Shown here: positions 18,916 to 27,915 of the stretch, one piece after another
Position numbering within the stretch: the stretch's first letter is position 1
How the letters are laid out: each line of letters begins with the position of its first letter
Source of the DNA: Flavobacteriia bacterium
Lineage (GTDB): Bacteria > Bacteroidota > Bacteroidia > Flavobacteriales > Schleiferiaceae
Assembly (NCBI GenBank): GCA_009921445.1
Contig: RFXV01000002.1
Span: 1-37,849, forward strand
Length of the DNA stretch: 37,849 nt
Direction: 5' to 3'
Notes under the pieces: model-generated
What the model was told of the DNA's origin: nothing
Database searches by the model: none
The model's input: only the letters and a program-made list of their open reading frames with translations
Program-made: the position numbers and the translations under genes

Positions 18916-19935
18916 TCAGGCGGCTTTCTGTAGATGGATGAGCAGAAGCAGCAATTCCTTGAGCCATTCAGAAGAAGAGGTGGTTCCGCTGTCCACTCCC
19001 TTGAGTTTTCTGTCGTATTTGAGAAGCAGTTTCATGGCGGCCACACTGGCCTTCAGAGGGAATCGCCTTGCGGCTTCCTGATACTCCTTAAGAATGAATG
19101 GAGCCACGCCGATCTCTGATGCTGCTTGACCTCTCTTCTCCGGGGCCACCGAATGCAGGCGGATGATCTTTTCGAAGTAGGTGAACAGAATGCTCACGAT
19201 CATGATGGGATTGAGTTCTTTAGGATTGGCGGCGGCATACAAAGCGATCTGGATGACTCTTTTCTGATCCCCCCGAGAGAGGGCTTTGGTCAGTTCGAAC
19301 ACATTGAAGTCCCGATGGATCCCGATCTGTTCAGCCACCTGTTGGCCATCGATGGGTTGCCCGTCTTTGGCAGCGATCTTGAGTTTTTCGATCTCTGAAT
19401 GGATGCGGCCGAGATCGCTGCCCAGATATTCTGCAATGATCCGAACGCCCAAGGGGTCCAGATGCAGTCCATTGCGCTGCGCTTGGGCTTCGATCCAGGA
19501 GGGCAGTTGATTGTCGTACAGCTTCTTGCTCTGGAAATAAACCGCAGATTTCTTGAGTGTCTTGCTGAGTTTCATTCGTCCGTCCAGCTTCTTTCCCTTG
19601 TATCCAAAGGCCAGTACAGTCGTTGGGTTGGGCCCGTCCAGGTAGTTCTCGAGAGACTCCAGATCCGATTTGCGCAGGTGCTGGGCTTCCCGGACAATTA
19701 CAAGCACGCGCTCTGACATCATGGGAAACCTTTTGGCCTCCGAGAGGATCTCGGCCATCTGGGTCTCTTTGCCGTAGAGGATACTTTGATTGAAGGATTT
19801 CTCTGCTTCGGAAACTACTTTCTCTTCGAGGTGATCCAGGATGTCGTCAATGAAAAAAGATTCATCCCCTTCCAGGAAATACACCGGAGAAAAGCGTCCA
19901 GCGTCTATGTCGGAGATGATCTGATCATGCGTCAT
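18916..19935 (-). CDS. holA: DNA polymerase III subunit delta
   Basis: 339 aa; VYFLEGDESFFIDDILDHLE, LDPLGVRIIAEYLGSDLGRIHSEIEKL, HolA architecture. Confidence 0.93.
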   Translation of the reverse strand: MTHDQIISDIDAGRFSPVYFLEGDESFFIDDILDHLEEKVVSEAEKSFNQSILYGKETQMAEILSEAKRFPMMSERVLVIVREAQHLRKSDLESLENYLDGPNPTTVLAFGYKGKKLDGRMKLSKTLKKSAVYFQSKKLYDNQLPSWIEAQAQRNGLHLDPLGVRIIAEYLGSDLGRIHSEIEKLKIAAKDGQPIDGQQVAEQIGIHRDFNVFELTKALSRGDQKRVIQIALYAAANPKELNPIMIVSILFTYFEKIIRLHSVAPEKRGQAASEIGVAPFILKEYQEAARRFPLKASVAAMKLLLKYDRKLKGVDSGTTSSSEWLKELLLLLIHLQKAA

Positions 19936-19939
19936 GCGT

Positions 19940-19947
19940 CAAAGGTA
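19940..19947 (-). promoter_or_regulatory. -7 box for holA (TACCTTTG on minus strand), N4 before ATG
   Basis: TACCTTTG-ACGC-ATG; exact TAnnTTTG. Confidence 0.6.
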
Positions 19948-19973
19948 GTCTGCTTCTTTGCGATCTTCGCCGC

Positions 19974-20426
19974 ATGCAATTGCCGGAATTGGAACTGCCC
20001 GAGCACCCTCAGCGTTTGCGGGAGACGGATGGGCTTCGGGAGATTTGGGATCCCATCAGGCGGCAATTCCTCAAGCTGACGCCAGAGGAATGGGTCCGTC
20101 AGAACTTGCGGGCGCACCTGGTCAGAGACAAAGGATTTCCGGAACAACTCATGCAGATGGAACGGGGTCTGAAGCTCAATGGCATGCAAAGAAGGACCGA
20201 TCTATGCGTCTATCGGCAGTCCCGCTGTGTGTTGCTCATCGAGTGCAAGGCGCCCAGTGTGCGGCTGGATCAAAAGGCATTCGATCAGCTCAACAGATAC
20301 AATCTGGTCGTCAAAGCGCCCTGGGTGCTTTTGAGCAATGGTATTCACCATATTGCGGCCCGTATAAAAGAGACGGGACCGGTTTTCGTCAAGGACATCC
20401 CTCATTACAATGATCTGACCCAATGA
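19974..20426 (+). CDS. stand-alone HsdR N-terminal-like domain protein (PD-(D/E)xK nuclease fold)
   Basis: 150 aa; D-x(n)-ExK signature RRTDLCVYRQSRCVLLIECKAP; no helicase domain attached. Confidence 0.8.
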   Translation: MQLPELELPEHPQRLRETDGLREIWDPIRRQFLKLTPEEWVRQNLRAHLVRDKGFPEQLMQMERGLKLNGMQRRTDLCVYRQSRCVLLIECKAPSVRLDQKAFDQLNRYNLVVKAPWVLLSNGIHHIAARIKETGPVFVKDIPHYNDLTQ

Positions 20427-21600
20427 AAAAGTGCTATCTAAAAAAAGGAAAGGACCGAAGCGTATTGCGTGGACATCCGTGGGTGTTCTCCGGAGCGCTC
20501 AAAGCCGAAGTGGAAACAGCGGGGGAGTGGATGGAACTCTGCGATCATCAGGGGACGTCCCTGGGTTTGGGCTTCACCGAGAAAGGAAGTATTGCCTTCA
20601 AGTGGATCGGAAGCGCTTTTTCTTCGCCTGCGCAGGCGATTGTTACAAGGCTGCAAGAGGCGCACAGGCTGCGAATGGACCAGGGGCTTGTGGATCGAAA
20701 GGATCTGGACATCTACCGCCTGTTCTTTGCAGAAGGAGATGGTCTTCCTGGACTGATCATCGACAGCTACGGCGCACATGCCGTTGTGCAGCTTCACTCC
20801 CGTGCCTATCTGGAACATCTCGAACTCATCACCGAACAACTGGCGCAGCTGGGTTATCGGTCGGTCTATCTCAGACAGCGAAGCAGTCTTCGGGATGAAA
20901 AGATGGAAGATGGCTATCTAAAAGGCAAAAGAGAAGAAGAAATCTTTTTGGAGAACGGCATTCCATTCCATGTAGACTGGGAACAGGGGCAGAAGACCGG
21001 CTTGACTGGGAACAGGGGCAGAAGACCGGCTTTTTTATCGATCAAAGAGACAATAGGCAGCTGGTCAGGCAGTTGGCATCGGGAAAGAATGTACTCAATG
21101 TGTTCTCCTACACCGGTGGCTTTTCTTCCTATGCGCTGAAGGGAGGAGCGCGATCAGTGGTGAGCTTGGACAGCTCCCAGAGTGCGGTAGAAATGGCCTG
21201 CAGGAATGCCGGTCTGCTCGATGCTGCCCATAAGCATACAGGCCTTACTGAGGACGCATTTGATTACCTGAAGAAAATGCCCGAGGGCTTCGATCTGGTC
21301 GTTCTCGATCCGCCTGCCTTTGTTAAAAGTCCGAGAAGTCGCCATCGGGCAGTGCAGGCCTACAAGCGGATCAACGCATGGGCCATGAAGGCCATGCCTT
21401 CTTCTTCCACCTTGCTCACCTTCTCGTGCAGTCAGCACTTGGGTCGCGAGTTGTTTGCTTCCACCGTCCGGGCGGCGGCCATCGAGAGCGGGAGGGAAGT
21501 TCGCTTGCTTCAACACCTTCAGCAGTCTGTGGACCATCCCAGCCGAATGGAACATCCGGAGGGCGAATACCTCAAGGGTTTGCTCCTGCATCTGAAGTGA
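20423..21600 (+). pseudogene. rlmI: RlmI-like class I SAM-dependent rRNA methyltransferase, frameshifted by a 29-bp tandem duplication
   Basis: ORF 20423..21139 (PUA: KGKDRSVLRGHPWVFSGAL...) and ORF 21073..21600 (GKNVLNVFSYTGGFSSYALKGGA..., LDPPAFVKSP) are one gene; removal of one 29-bp copy gives 1149 nt = 383 codons in frame with motif WEQGQKTGFFIDQR. Confidence 0.88.
20975..21032 (+). repeat. Perfect 29-bp direct tandem duplication (gactgggaacaggggcagaagaccggctt x2)
   Basis: Copies at 20975-21003 and 21004-21032 are identical. Confidence 0.98.
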
Positions 21601-21651
21601 TCGGATCGAGGGCTTTTTGTTTCTCAGATATTTTTCGTTCACCTTGGTCGG

Positions 21652-22518
21652 GTGATAAGATTGGCTCCAACACCGAGCGGTTATTTGCACAGGGGCAACC
21701 TTTTTTCCTTTTGGCTCACCCAGGAACTCTCTGCTCATCACGGGCAGGAACTTATGCTACGGGTGGATGACCTGGACACTTACCGCGTGCGGGAAGAGTA
21801 CGTGCAATTCATTTTTGAGGCTCTTCCGTTCTTTGGTATCCGCTGGCAAATAGGCCCGCGGTCGGTCGCTGATCTCGAGGCTCACTGGTCGCAGAAGCAT
21901 CGAATGCAGCAATACAACCATTGCATTGAGCGGCTGCAAAAGGATGGACATCTGTTCGCCTGTACATGCAGCCGAAAACAAATGCGTTCATCTGATGCGT
22001 CTTCCGGATGTGTGGGGGATTGCAAACTAATCACCCTTCAGGATCCCGAACTGCCGCACGCCCTACGACTGAAGACGGGAGGCGATCCCCAGTCCTTCTC
22101 GACCTTGGAAGGACAAGGATCCACCTTGCCTCCTTATCCTGAAATGAAAGATTTCGTTGTGCGCCGAAAGGACGGGTTGCCGGCCTATCAGATCGCTTCT
22201 CTGGTGGATGATCTGCACTTTGGCCCTTGGGGCATTGTTCGCGGATCGGATCTGCTCCCCTCCACATGGGCTCAGCTGCAGCTGGCCTCCTTGCTCAAGG
22301 AGCAGGCTTTTGCCCGTATCCACTTTGTCCACCACGGCCTGATCAACCGGGCCGATGAAGAGTTGCCCAATGAAAAGCTGTCCAAATCCCATACAGCTCC
22401 AGCGCTCCAACTCACTTCCTCTGCCCGAAGTGAATTGAAGGAGGAATATCTCGACTGGAAAAGAAAAGAGAAGGCAGCAGCCTATTTGGACCGCAGCCGC
22501 GGATCGATGAGGGCGTAG
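21652..22518 (+). CDS. glutamyl/glutaminyl-tRNA synthetase catalytic-domain protein, GluQ-like (GTG start)
   Basis: RLAPTPSGYLHRGNLFSFWLT, LRVDDLDTYRVREEYVQ, CTCSRKQMR...CVGDC, NEKLSKSH; no anticodon-binding domain. Confidence 0.87.
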   Translation: MIRLAPTPSGYLHRGNLFSFWLTQELSAHHGQELMLRVDDLDTYRVREEYVQFIFEALPFFGIRWQIGPRSVADLEAHWSQKHRMQQYNHCIERLQKDGHLFACTCSRKQMRSSDASSGCVGDCKLITLQDPELPHALRLKTGGDPQSFSTLEGQGSTLPPYPEMKDFVVRRKDGLPAYQIASLVDDLHFGPWGIVRGSDLLPSTWAQLQLASLLKEQAFARIHFVHHGLINRADEELPNEKLSKSHTAPALQLTSSARSELKEEYLDWKRKEKAAAYLDRSRGSMRA

Positions 22519-23552
22519 GTCAGATCGACTGCAATGTTGACCAGGACAAAGAGGAGACCAATGATCAATACTGCACCCATCACTACCGGCAGGTCCATTA
22601 GGTTCAATGCTTCCACCAGCGCCTTGCCCAGACCGTTCCATCCAAAGATGTACTCCACAAATACGGCCCCGGCGAGCATGCTCGCGAACCAGCCTGAAAT
22701 GGCCGTGACCACAGGGGTCAGTGCGTTGGGCAGAGCATGCAGCAAGAATACACGCCACTCTTCGATCCCCTTTGATCGGGCGGTGCGTATGTAATCGAGC
22801 TGCAGCACTTCCAATACGCTGCCTCGGGTGAGCTGAGTGATCACGCCCAAAGGACGTATTCCCAGGGTGAGCGCAGGCAGGATCAGATTTTTCCAGCGGA
22901 TGCGCACGTTCTCTCCATAGTCGTCCATCTCGTGTAGGCTCCCATTCATTTCAAGCCCGGTCCATTCGTGCCAGACAAAACCAAAAAGCCAGGCGATCAG
23001 AATGGCCGAGAAGAAGGAGGGAAGGCTCATACCCAAGGAACTCAACAGCACAAGTGCCCGATCCAGTGCGCCGTCTTTGAAACGAGCGGCCAACAGGCCC
23101 GTGGGAATGCCCAGCAAAATGGCGATCAGGATCGCGCTGCAGGCCAGAAGCAGTGTATTGGGAAGCACACCGCCCAAGATCCTGCCCACAGAAACACCCG
23201 AACGCTGAAAGGACTGACGGAGGTAGGGCCATTTGAGGGCGAGCGTCCAGCCTCCGATCTCGGTAATGGCCTTTCCCGAATACATATCGGCATCCCATTG
23301 GCCAAAACCGCTTTCGGGGTGCAGGCTGATGGGCGAGAGGTCATTCAGATAATAGAGGTATTGCTGCCCAAGCGGCTTGTCGAAGCCATAGCGTTTGTAG
23401 ATGACTTCCATCAATTCGCTGTCTTCTTGCTGGCCCATCATCATGCGGGCAGGGTCGCCAGGAAGAACCGAAAAGAGAAAGAAGACCACCGTCACCACCC
23501 CGAAGGCCACAAGGAGCGACTGACCGATCTGGCTGAACAGTTTACTCAGCAA
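22482..23552 (-). CDS. ABC transporter permease (DppB/OppB family)
   Basis: Binding-protein-dependent permease motif SFFSAILIAWLFG...LILPALTLGIRPLG...TRGSVLEVLQLDYIRTARSKGIEEWRVFLLHALPNAL. Confidence 0.92.
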   Translation of the reverse strand: MLSKLFSQIGQSLLVAFGVVTVVFFLFSVLPGDPARMMMGQQEDSELMEVIYKRYGFDKPLGQQYLYYLNDLSPISLHPESGFGQWDADMYSGKAITEIGGWTLALKWPYLRQSFQRSGVSVGRILGGVLPNTLLLACSAILIAILLGIPTGLLAARFKDGALDRALVLLSSLGMSLPSFFSAILIAWLFGFVWHEWTGLEMNGSLHEMDDYGENVRIRWKNLILPALTLGIRPLGVITQLTRGSVLEVLQLDYIRTARSKGIEEWRVFLLHALPNALTPVVTAISGWFASMLAGAVFVEYIFGWNGLGKALVEALNLMDLPVVMGAVLIIGLLFVLVNIAVDLTYALIDPRLRSK

Positions 23553-24695
23553 TCAGAGAAGATTCAGAAGTTCATCCACACTGGGCAGATCCACATGCGC
23601 CCATTTGCCGACCACTTTGCCCTCTTGCAAGAGCAGGACACCCGGATTGGTCCGCACCACTGTTTTCAATGTGGTCTCGTCCATCATGGCCATGGGGAAA
23701 TCCCACTGATGAGAAGTCCGGAATTCAGCGATCGTCTCTTCACTGCTTGCGCTGCCAGCGATGACTTGTATTCCATTGGCGGCACATTCCTGTGCCAGGA
23801 GCCCGATCGCACTGAGTGCATCGGCATTGGCTGTTTCCAGTTTGCGGCTCACGACGAACAGAACCGAGGGCGCAGAGAGATAAGCCTCCGTGCGGTCTTC
23901 ATCGTCGATCATGAATTCAAAATCGTGGATGGGCGGCTCATAGCCCTTCTTGATCAGCTTCTGTTCGGTCAGTTCGTCCTGTATGACCCACTCCGATCTT
24001 TTCCACCACTCATCTTCTATGTAGGCTTTGCTGTCCACCACCTGTAATTCCCCTGTCTGATCGTTTTTCAGAGTGTAGATCGTACCGTATTCGGTTGGAT
24101 CGAGTCCACGCTCCTCAGCACTCATCATTCCTTCTTTGATGCTCTTTCCCACTGCATAAGGGCGGAAATCTTTGAAAGGCAGGTGTTGCAATACGCTGTT
24201 GGCCAACAGGGAACAAGCCACCAAACACAGCAGCAGCATTCCTTCGATCCATCGTTTTTGGGACAGGCGTTGGATATGGCGCTGGCCCAGCCAGAGAATG
24301 AGAATGGCCAGGGACAGGATGACGTCCTTGTAGAAGCTCTGCCAGGGCGTGAGCGGGATGGCATCTCCAAAGCAACCGCAATCGGTCACTTTGTTGAAAT
24401 AAGCCGAATAGAAGGTCAGGAAGGTAAAAAAGACGATCATCCCACTGAGCAGCAGGAGAGTGCCCTTTTTTTGATAACCGAGCAGTAACGCCACGCCCAA
24501 AAGGACCTCGAGGATGATCACGAATAAGGCCAGTTCCAAGGTGAATGGGTTCAGCCACTCCATATTGAGTACGTCCGGCGCGAAATAGTCGTGCAATTTG
24601 AAACTCAGGCCCATGGGGTCGTTGAGTTTGACCAGACCGGAGAAAATGAACAGCGCTCCGACCAGGAAGCGGATCAGGTGAGTGAGGTACTTCAT
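23553..24695 (-). CDS. DoxX-like membrane protein with C-terminal thioredoxin-like domain (BT_3928-like)
   Basis: 380 aa; RFLVGALFIFSGLVKLNDPMGLSFKLHDYF, several TM helices, and a C-terminal PSVLFVVSRKL...MMDETTLKTVVRTNPGVLLLQEGKVVGKW segment. Confidence 0.82.
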   Translation of the reverse strand: MKYLTHLIRFLVGALFIFSGLVKLNDPMGLSFKLHDYFAPDVLNMEWLNPFTLELALFVIILEVLLGVALLLGYQKKGTLLLLSGMIVFFTFLTFYSAYFNKVTDCGCFGDAIPLTPWQSFYKDVILSLAILILWLGQRHIQRLSQKRWIEGMLLLCLVACSLLANSVLQHLPFKDFRPYAVGKSIKEGMMSAEERGLDPTEYGTIYTLKNDQTGELQVVDSKAYIEDEWWKRSEWVIQDELTEQKLIKKGYEPPIHDFEFMIDDEDRTEAYLSAPSVLFVVSRKLETANADALSAIGLLAQECAANGIQVIAGSASSEETIAEFRTSHQWDFPMAMMDETTLKTVVRTNPGVLLLQEGKVVGKWAHVDLPSVDELLNLL

Positions 24696-25237
24696 GCGTT
24701 CTTCCAGTTGAGTTTGATCAGCGCAAATACGCCGTAATTGACCATGTCGCTGTAGTTGGCCTCAACACCTTCGGATACGAGGGTGTGCCCATCGTTGTCC
24801 TCTATCTGTTTGATGCGAAGGAGTTTTTGCAAAATGAGATCGGTCAGCGAGGAGATGCGCATATCTCTCCAGGCCTCGCCATAGTCATGGTTCTTGTTCT
24901 TCATCAGCTCCAGACAGTGGGCTGAAGCTTCATCGAAATAGTTGAGCGCTTCTTCGGTGCTGAGGTCTGCTTCGTTGGACACACCCTTTCTGATCTGGAT
25001 CAGGGCCATCAGGCAATAATTCACGATGCCTACGTATTCGAATTCTCTTTGGTCGTTCACTTTCTGAACGCCCTTGTCTTCGATGGTTCGAAGGCGCTGT
25101 GCCTTGATGAAGATCTGATCGGTCAGGGAAGGCAGCCTTAGGATGCGCCAGACACTTCCGTAGTCGTGGGCCTTTTTTGAGAAGAGGCTTCGGCAGCCGC
25201 TGATCACCTCTTGATACTGGATTTCGGTATCTGTCAT
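24692..25237 (-). CDS. DUF1599-like protein with two internal repeats
   Basis: Repeat 1 KKAHDYGSVWRILRLPSLTDQIFIKAQRLRTIED; repeat 2 KNKNHDYGEAWRDMRISSLTDLILQKLLRIKQIED. Confidence 0.8.
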   Translation of the reverse strand: MTDTEIQYQEVISGCRSLFSKKAHDYGSVWRILRLPSLTDQIFIKAQRLRTIEDKGVQKVNDQREFEYVGIVNYCLMALIQIRKGVSNEADLSTEEALNYFDEASAHCLELMKNKNHDYGEAWRDMRISSLTDLILQKLLRIKQIEDNDGHTLVSEGVEANYSDMVNYGVFALIKLNWKNA

Positions 25238-25259
25238 TTTCTACATTTACCCCTGACAA

Positions 25260-26123
25260 GTGGAGCGCCCGAAAGATACTTCATTCCGTACGTTGAACCT
25301 CGCCGGACAACTCATGTCCTTTGCGCGCAGCCGGGTCATGGCCATTGTTAACCTTACGCCCGATTCTTTCTACGACGGCGGCCGGTGGGAGCTGCTCTCG
25401 GACGGACTGCGACAAGTGGAAAAGCTGGCCGCTGAGGGCGCGGATATCCTCGACCTTGGTGCCGCAAGCAGTCGTCCGGGTGCGGAGGAAGTGCCCTTGG
25501 AACTGGAATGGGATCGCTTAAAAGAGATCATCCCGGCCATTCAGAAGAGATTTCCAGAGCTGCCGATCTCCGTGGATACCTGGCGGGCAGAGATCGCAGA
25601 GCGTGCATTGGGCGAAGGGGTGGCCATGATCAACGACATTTCTGCGGGTCAATTGGATCCGGGGCTGTTGGACGTTGTGGAGCGATGGAAGGTGCCGTAT
25701 GTACTCATGCATATGCAGGGTACTCCCTCAAATATGCAAGAGGCACCGACCTATTCCAAGGTCGTCGACGATCAGTTGTTTTGGTTCAGCCAAAAAGTGG
25801 ATGCACTGGCTGAGCGGGGACTGAACGATGTGATTTTGGACCCAGGCTTTGGCTTTGGGAAGACGCTGGAGCACAATTACCAGATCCTCAATAGTCTGGA
25901 TCGGTATCGTCTGTTCGGAAGGCCGATCATGGTGGGTTTGAGTAGGAAATCCATGGTACAGAAAGTCTTGGAATGCGCCGCTGAAGACGCACTGAACGGA
26001 AGCACTGTACTTCATACCCTTGCACTGCTCAATGGGGCCGATCTGCTTCGGGTGCACGATGTGCGGGAAGCCAGGGAAGTCATCGCTTTGGTCGAGAAAT
26101 ACGAACTTCCCGTCCGTGATTGA
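25260..26123 (+). CDS. folP: dihydropteroate synthase (GTG start)
   Basis: RVMAIVNLTPDSFYDGGRW, LGAASSRPGAEEVP, INDISAGQLD, LDPGFGFGKTLEHN. Confidence 0.95.
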   Translation: MERPKDTSFRTLNLAGQLMSFARSRVMAIVNLTPDSFYDGGRWELLSDGLRQVEKLAAEGADILDLGAASSRPGAEEVPLELEWDRLKEIIPAIQKRFPELPISVDTWRAEIAERALGEGVAMINDISAGQLDPGLLDVVERWKVPYVLMHMQGTPSNMQEAPTYSKVVDDQLFWFSQKVDALAERGLNDVILDPGFGFGKTLEHNYQILNSLDRYRLFGRPIMVGLSRKSMVQKVLECAAEDALNGSTVLHTLALLNGADLLRVHDVREAREVIALVEKYELPVRD

Positions 26124-26895
26124 CCTGCTGGAATTTCGATTGATCGATCTGCTGGACATTTTGCTTCTGGCCTTTCTGCTGTATCAGCTCTATCGGCTGC
26201 TCAAGGGAACAGTGGCCATCAATATCATGGTGGGTGTCGGAGCTATTGTGGTCATATGGCGCTTTCTCGAATTCCTCAACATGGATCTGGTGGGCAGCTT
26301 TCTGGGCGCCTTTATCGAGGTAGGGGTGATCGCACTGATCGTGGTGTTCCAGCAGGAAGTGCGCAAATTTCTTCTCTATGTGGGAACGACCGATCTGGGA
26401 AGGAGAAAAGGCTTGCCGGCATGGTTGGGATGGAACAGCAAGGCTCCTCAGGACGATGTGGATTTTGAAATGATCGCCGAGGCGTGCAGGAACTTCAGTC
26501 AGACCAAAACAGGGGCCATTCTGGTGGTGGGCCGAAAGACAGGTCTGGGAAGTTTTGAAACGACAGGGGAAGCATTGGAGGCCAAGCTCAGTATCCGCAT
26601 GCTGGAAAGCATTTTTCAAAAAGAAAGTCCGCTACACGATGGGGCCGTTGTCATTTCGGGCGATCGGATCCGCTGCGCGAGGTGCATCCTACCGGTCAGT
26701 GACGAGCAGAGTCTGCCGAGTCGAATGGGCATGAGGCACCGGGCAGGTCTTGGATTGGCCGAACGAACAGATGCCCTTGTGGCCATCGTATCTGAACAGA
26801 CCGGAGACATTTCGCTCGCCTGCGATGGGCAATTGGAGAGCCGCCTGAGTCCGGAGGAATTGCAGGAGCGCATGCGCAGCCTATACACCTCCTGA
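26116..26895 (+). CDS. cdaA: diadenylate cyclase CdaA (DAC domain; GTG start overlapping folP)
   Basis: TM helices then DAC motifs LHDGAVVISGDRI and RHRAGLGLAERTDALVAIVSEQTGDIS; start assigned at GTG 26116 (VIDLLEFRLIDLLDIL). Confidence 0.93.
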   Translation: MIDLLEFRLIDLLDILLLAFLLYQLYRLLKGTVAINIMVGVGAIVVIWRFLEFLNMDLVGSFLGAFIEVGVIALIVVFQQEVRKFLLYVGTTDLGRRKGLPAWLGWNSKAPQDDVDFEMIAEACRNFSQTKTGAILVVGRKTGLGSFETTGEALEAKLSIRMLESIFQKESPLHDGAVVISGDRIRCARCILPVSDEQSLPSRMGMRHRAGLGLAERTDALVAIVSEQTGDISLACDGQLESRLSPEELQERMRSLYTS

Positions 26896-26947
26896 GTACC
26901 CGCTACAAGGATTTCATCCGGCTTGTTTTCAAGAAAAAGGACCTTAT

Positions 26948-26955
26948 TACTTTTG
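26948..26955 (+). promoter_or_regulatory. -7 box for corA (TACTTTTG), N4 before GTG
   Basis: TACTTTTG-GCCC-GTG; exact TAnnTTTG. Confidence 0.6.
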
Positions 26956-26959
26956 GCCC

Positions 26960-27910
26960 GTGCTGTATGTTCACTACACTGAAGACGATCAACTCAGGGA
27001 AACCCGATCCGCCGACCAGTTGCGCAGGCTCAAGCCTGAGCAGGTGGTATGGCTCGATCTGTTGAAGGCCGACGGGCAGGAACAGGATCTGGTCGAGGAA
27101 CTCTTTGGAGTGGATCTCTTCACGCGTCAGGAGGCACAGGAGATCGAGTCGAGTTCGCGTTACTCAGAGCTGGATGGCATCATTTCGATCAACACCAACT
27201 TTTTGGTGCGCAAAGGAGAGCGGTACAGCAATGAACCGGTCTCGTTCATCCTGGGCGACACCTTTCTCATTACCCAGCGCACCGTCGAACTCAAGACCTT
27301 TGACGATGCCCATCGTCGGATCTCCCTTTCCACTTTGGGAGCCGATCTCAATTATCGTCTGCTGACCGAGGTCTTCGAGACCCGCATCGATTTTGATGCA
27401 GATTTTCTCGAGGCCATTGCCCGGGACATAGCGGATCTTTCGAAAGAACTGACCGCAGAGCGAAAGCTTCAGGATGATGTGCTGATCCGCATCAACCATC
27501 TGCAGGAGGTCACCATGCTCATACGGGTGAACATCGTCGATAAGCAACGCATCATCTCGAGCATTTTAAAGAGCCAGCACTTTCCCGACGGGGAATACGC
27601 GAAGATCCGCGTGATGATCAAGGACGTGGGCTCCCTCTTGGAACACACCCAATTCAATTTTGCGCGGCTCGAATACCTTCAAAACACCTTTTTGGGGCTT
27701 CTGGACACCGACCAAAGCAAGGTGATCAAGATCTTTACCGTGGTGACCGTGGTCTTCATGCCGCCGACCTTGATCGCCAGTTTGTACGGTATGAATTTTC
27801 AGTATATGCCGGAACTCAGCCACAAATGGGGCTATCCCTTTGCGCTGATCCTGATGCTTCTTTCCTCGCTTGGAACGCTCTACTATTTCAAACGCAAGAA
27901 CTGGCTCTGA
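26960..27910 (+). CDS. corA: magnesium/cobalt transporter CorA (GTG start)
   Basis: 316 aa; C-terminal TM pair with GMN motif SLYGMNFQYMPEL. Confidence 0.95.
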   Translation: MLYVHYTEDDQLRETRSADQLRRLKPEQVVWLDLLKADGQEQDLVEELFGVDLFTRQEAQEIESSSRYSELDGIISINTNFLVRKGERYSNEPVSFILGDTFLITQRTVELKTFDDAHRRISLSTLGADLNYRLLTEVFETRIDFDADFLEAIARDIADLSKELTAERKLQDDVLIRINHLQEVTMLIRVNIVDKQRIISSILKSQHFPDGEYAKIRVMIKDVGSLLEHTQFNFARLEYLQNTFLGLLDTDQSKVIKIFTVVTVVFMPPTLIASLYGMNFQYMPELSHKWGYPFALILMLLSSLGTLYYFKRKNWL

Positions 27911-27915
27911 AGCCT

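Noticed and set aside
20423-20430. ATGA overlap between the HsdR-N-like gene and rlmI as a frameshift signal
   Set aside because: A normal translational-coupling overlap; the real frame disruption is the 29-bp duplication further downstream.
22968-24047. 359-aa + strand ORF
   Set aside because: Antisense to the ABC permease and DoxX-like genes; composition is low-complexity shadow translation with no family signature.
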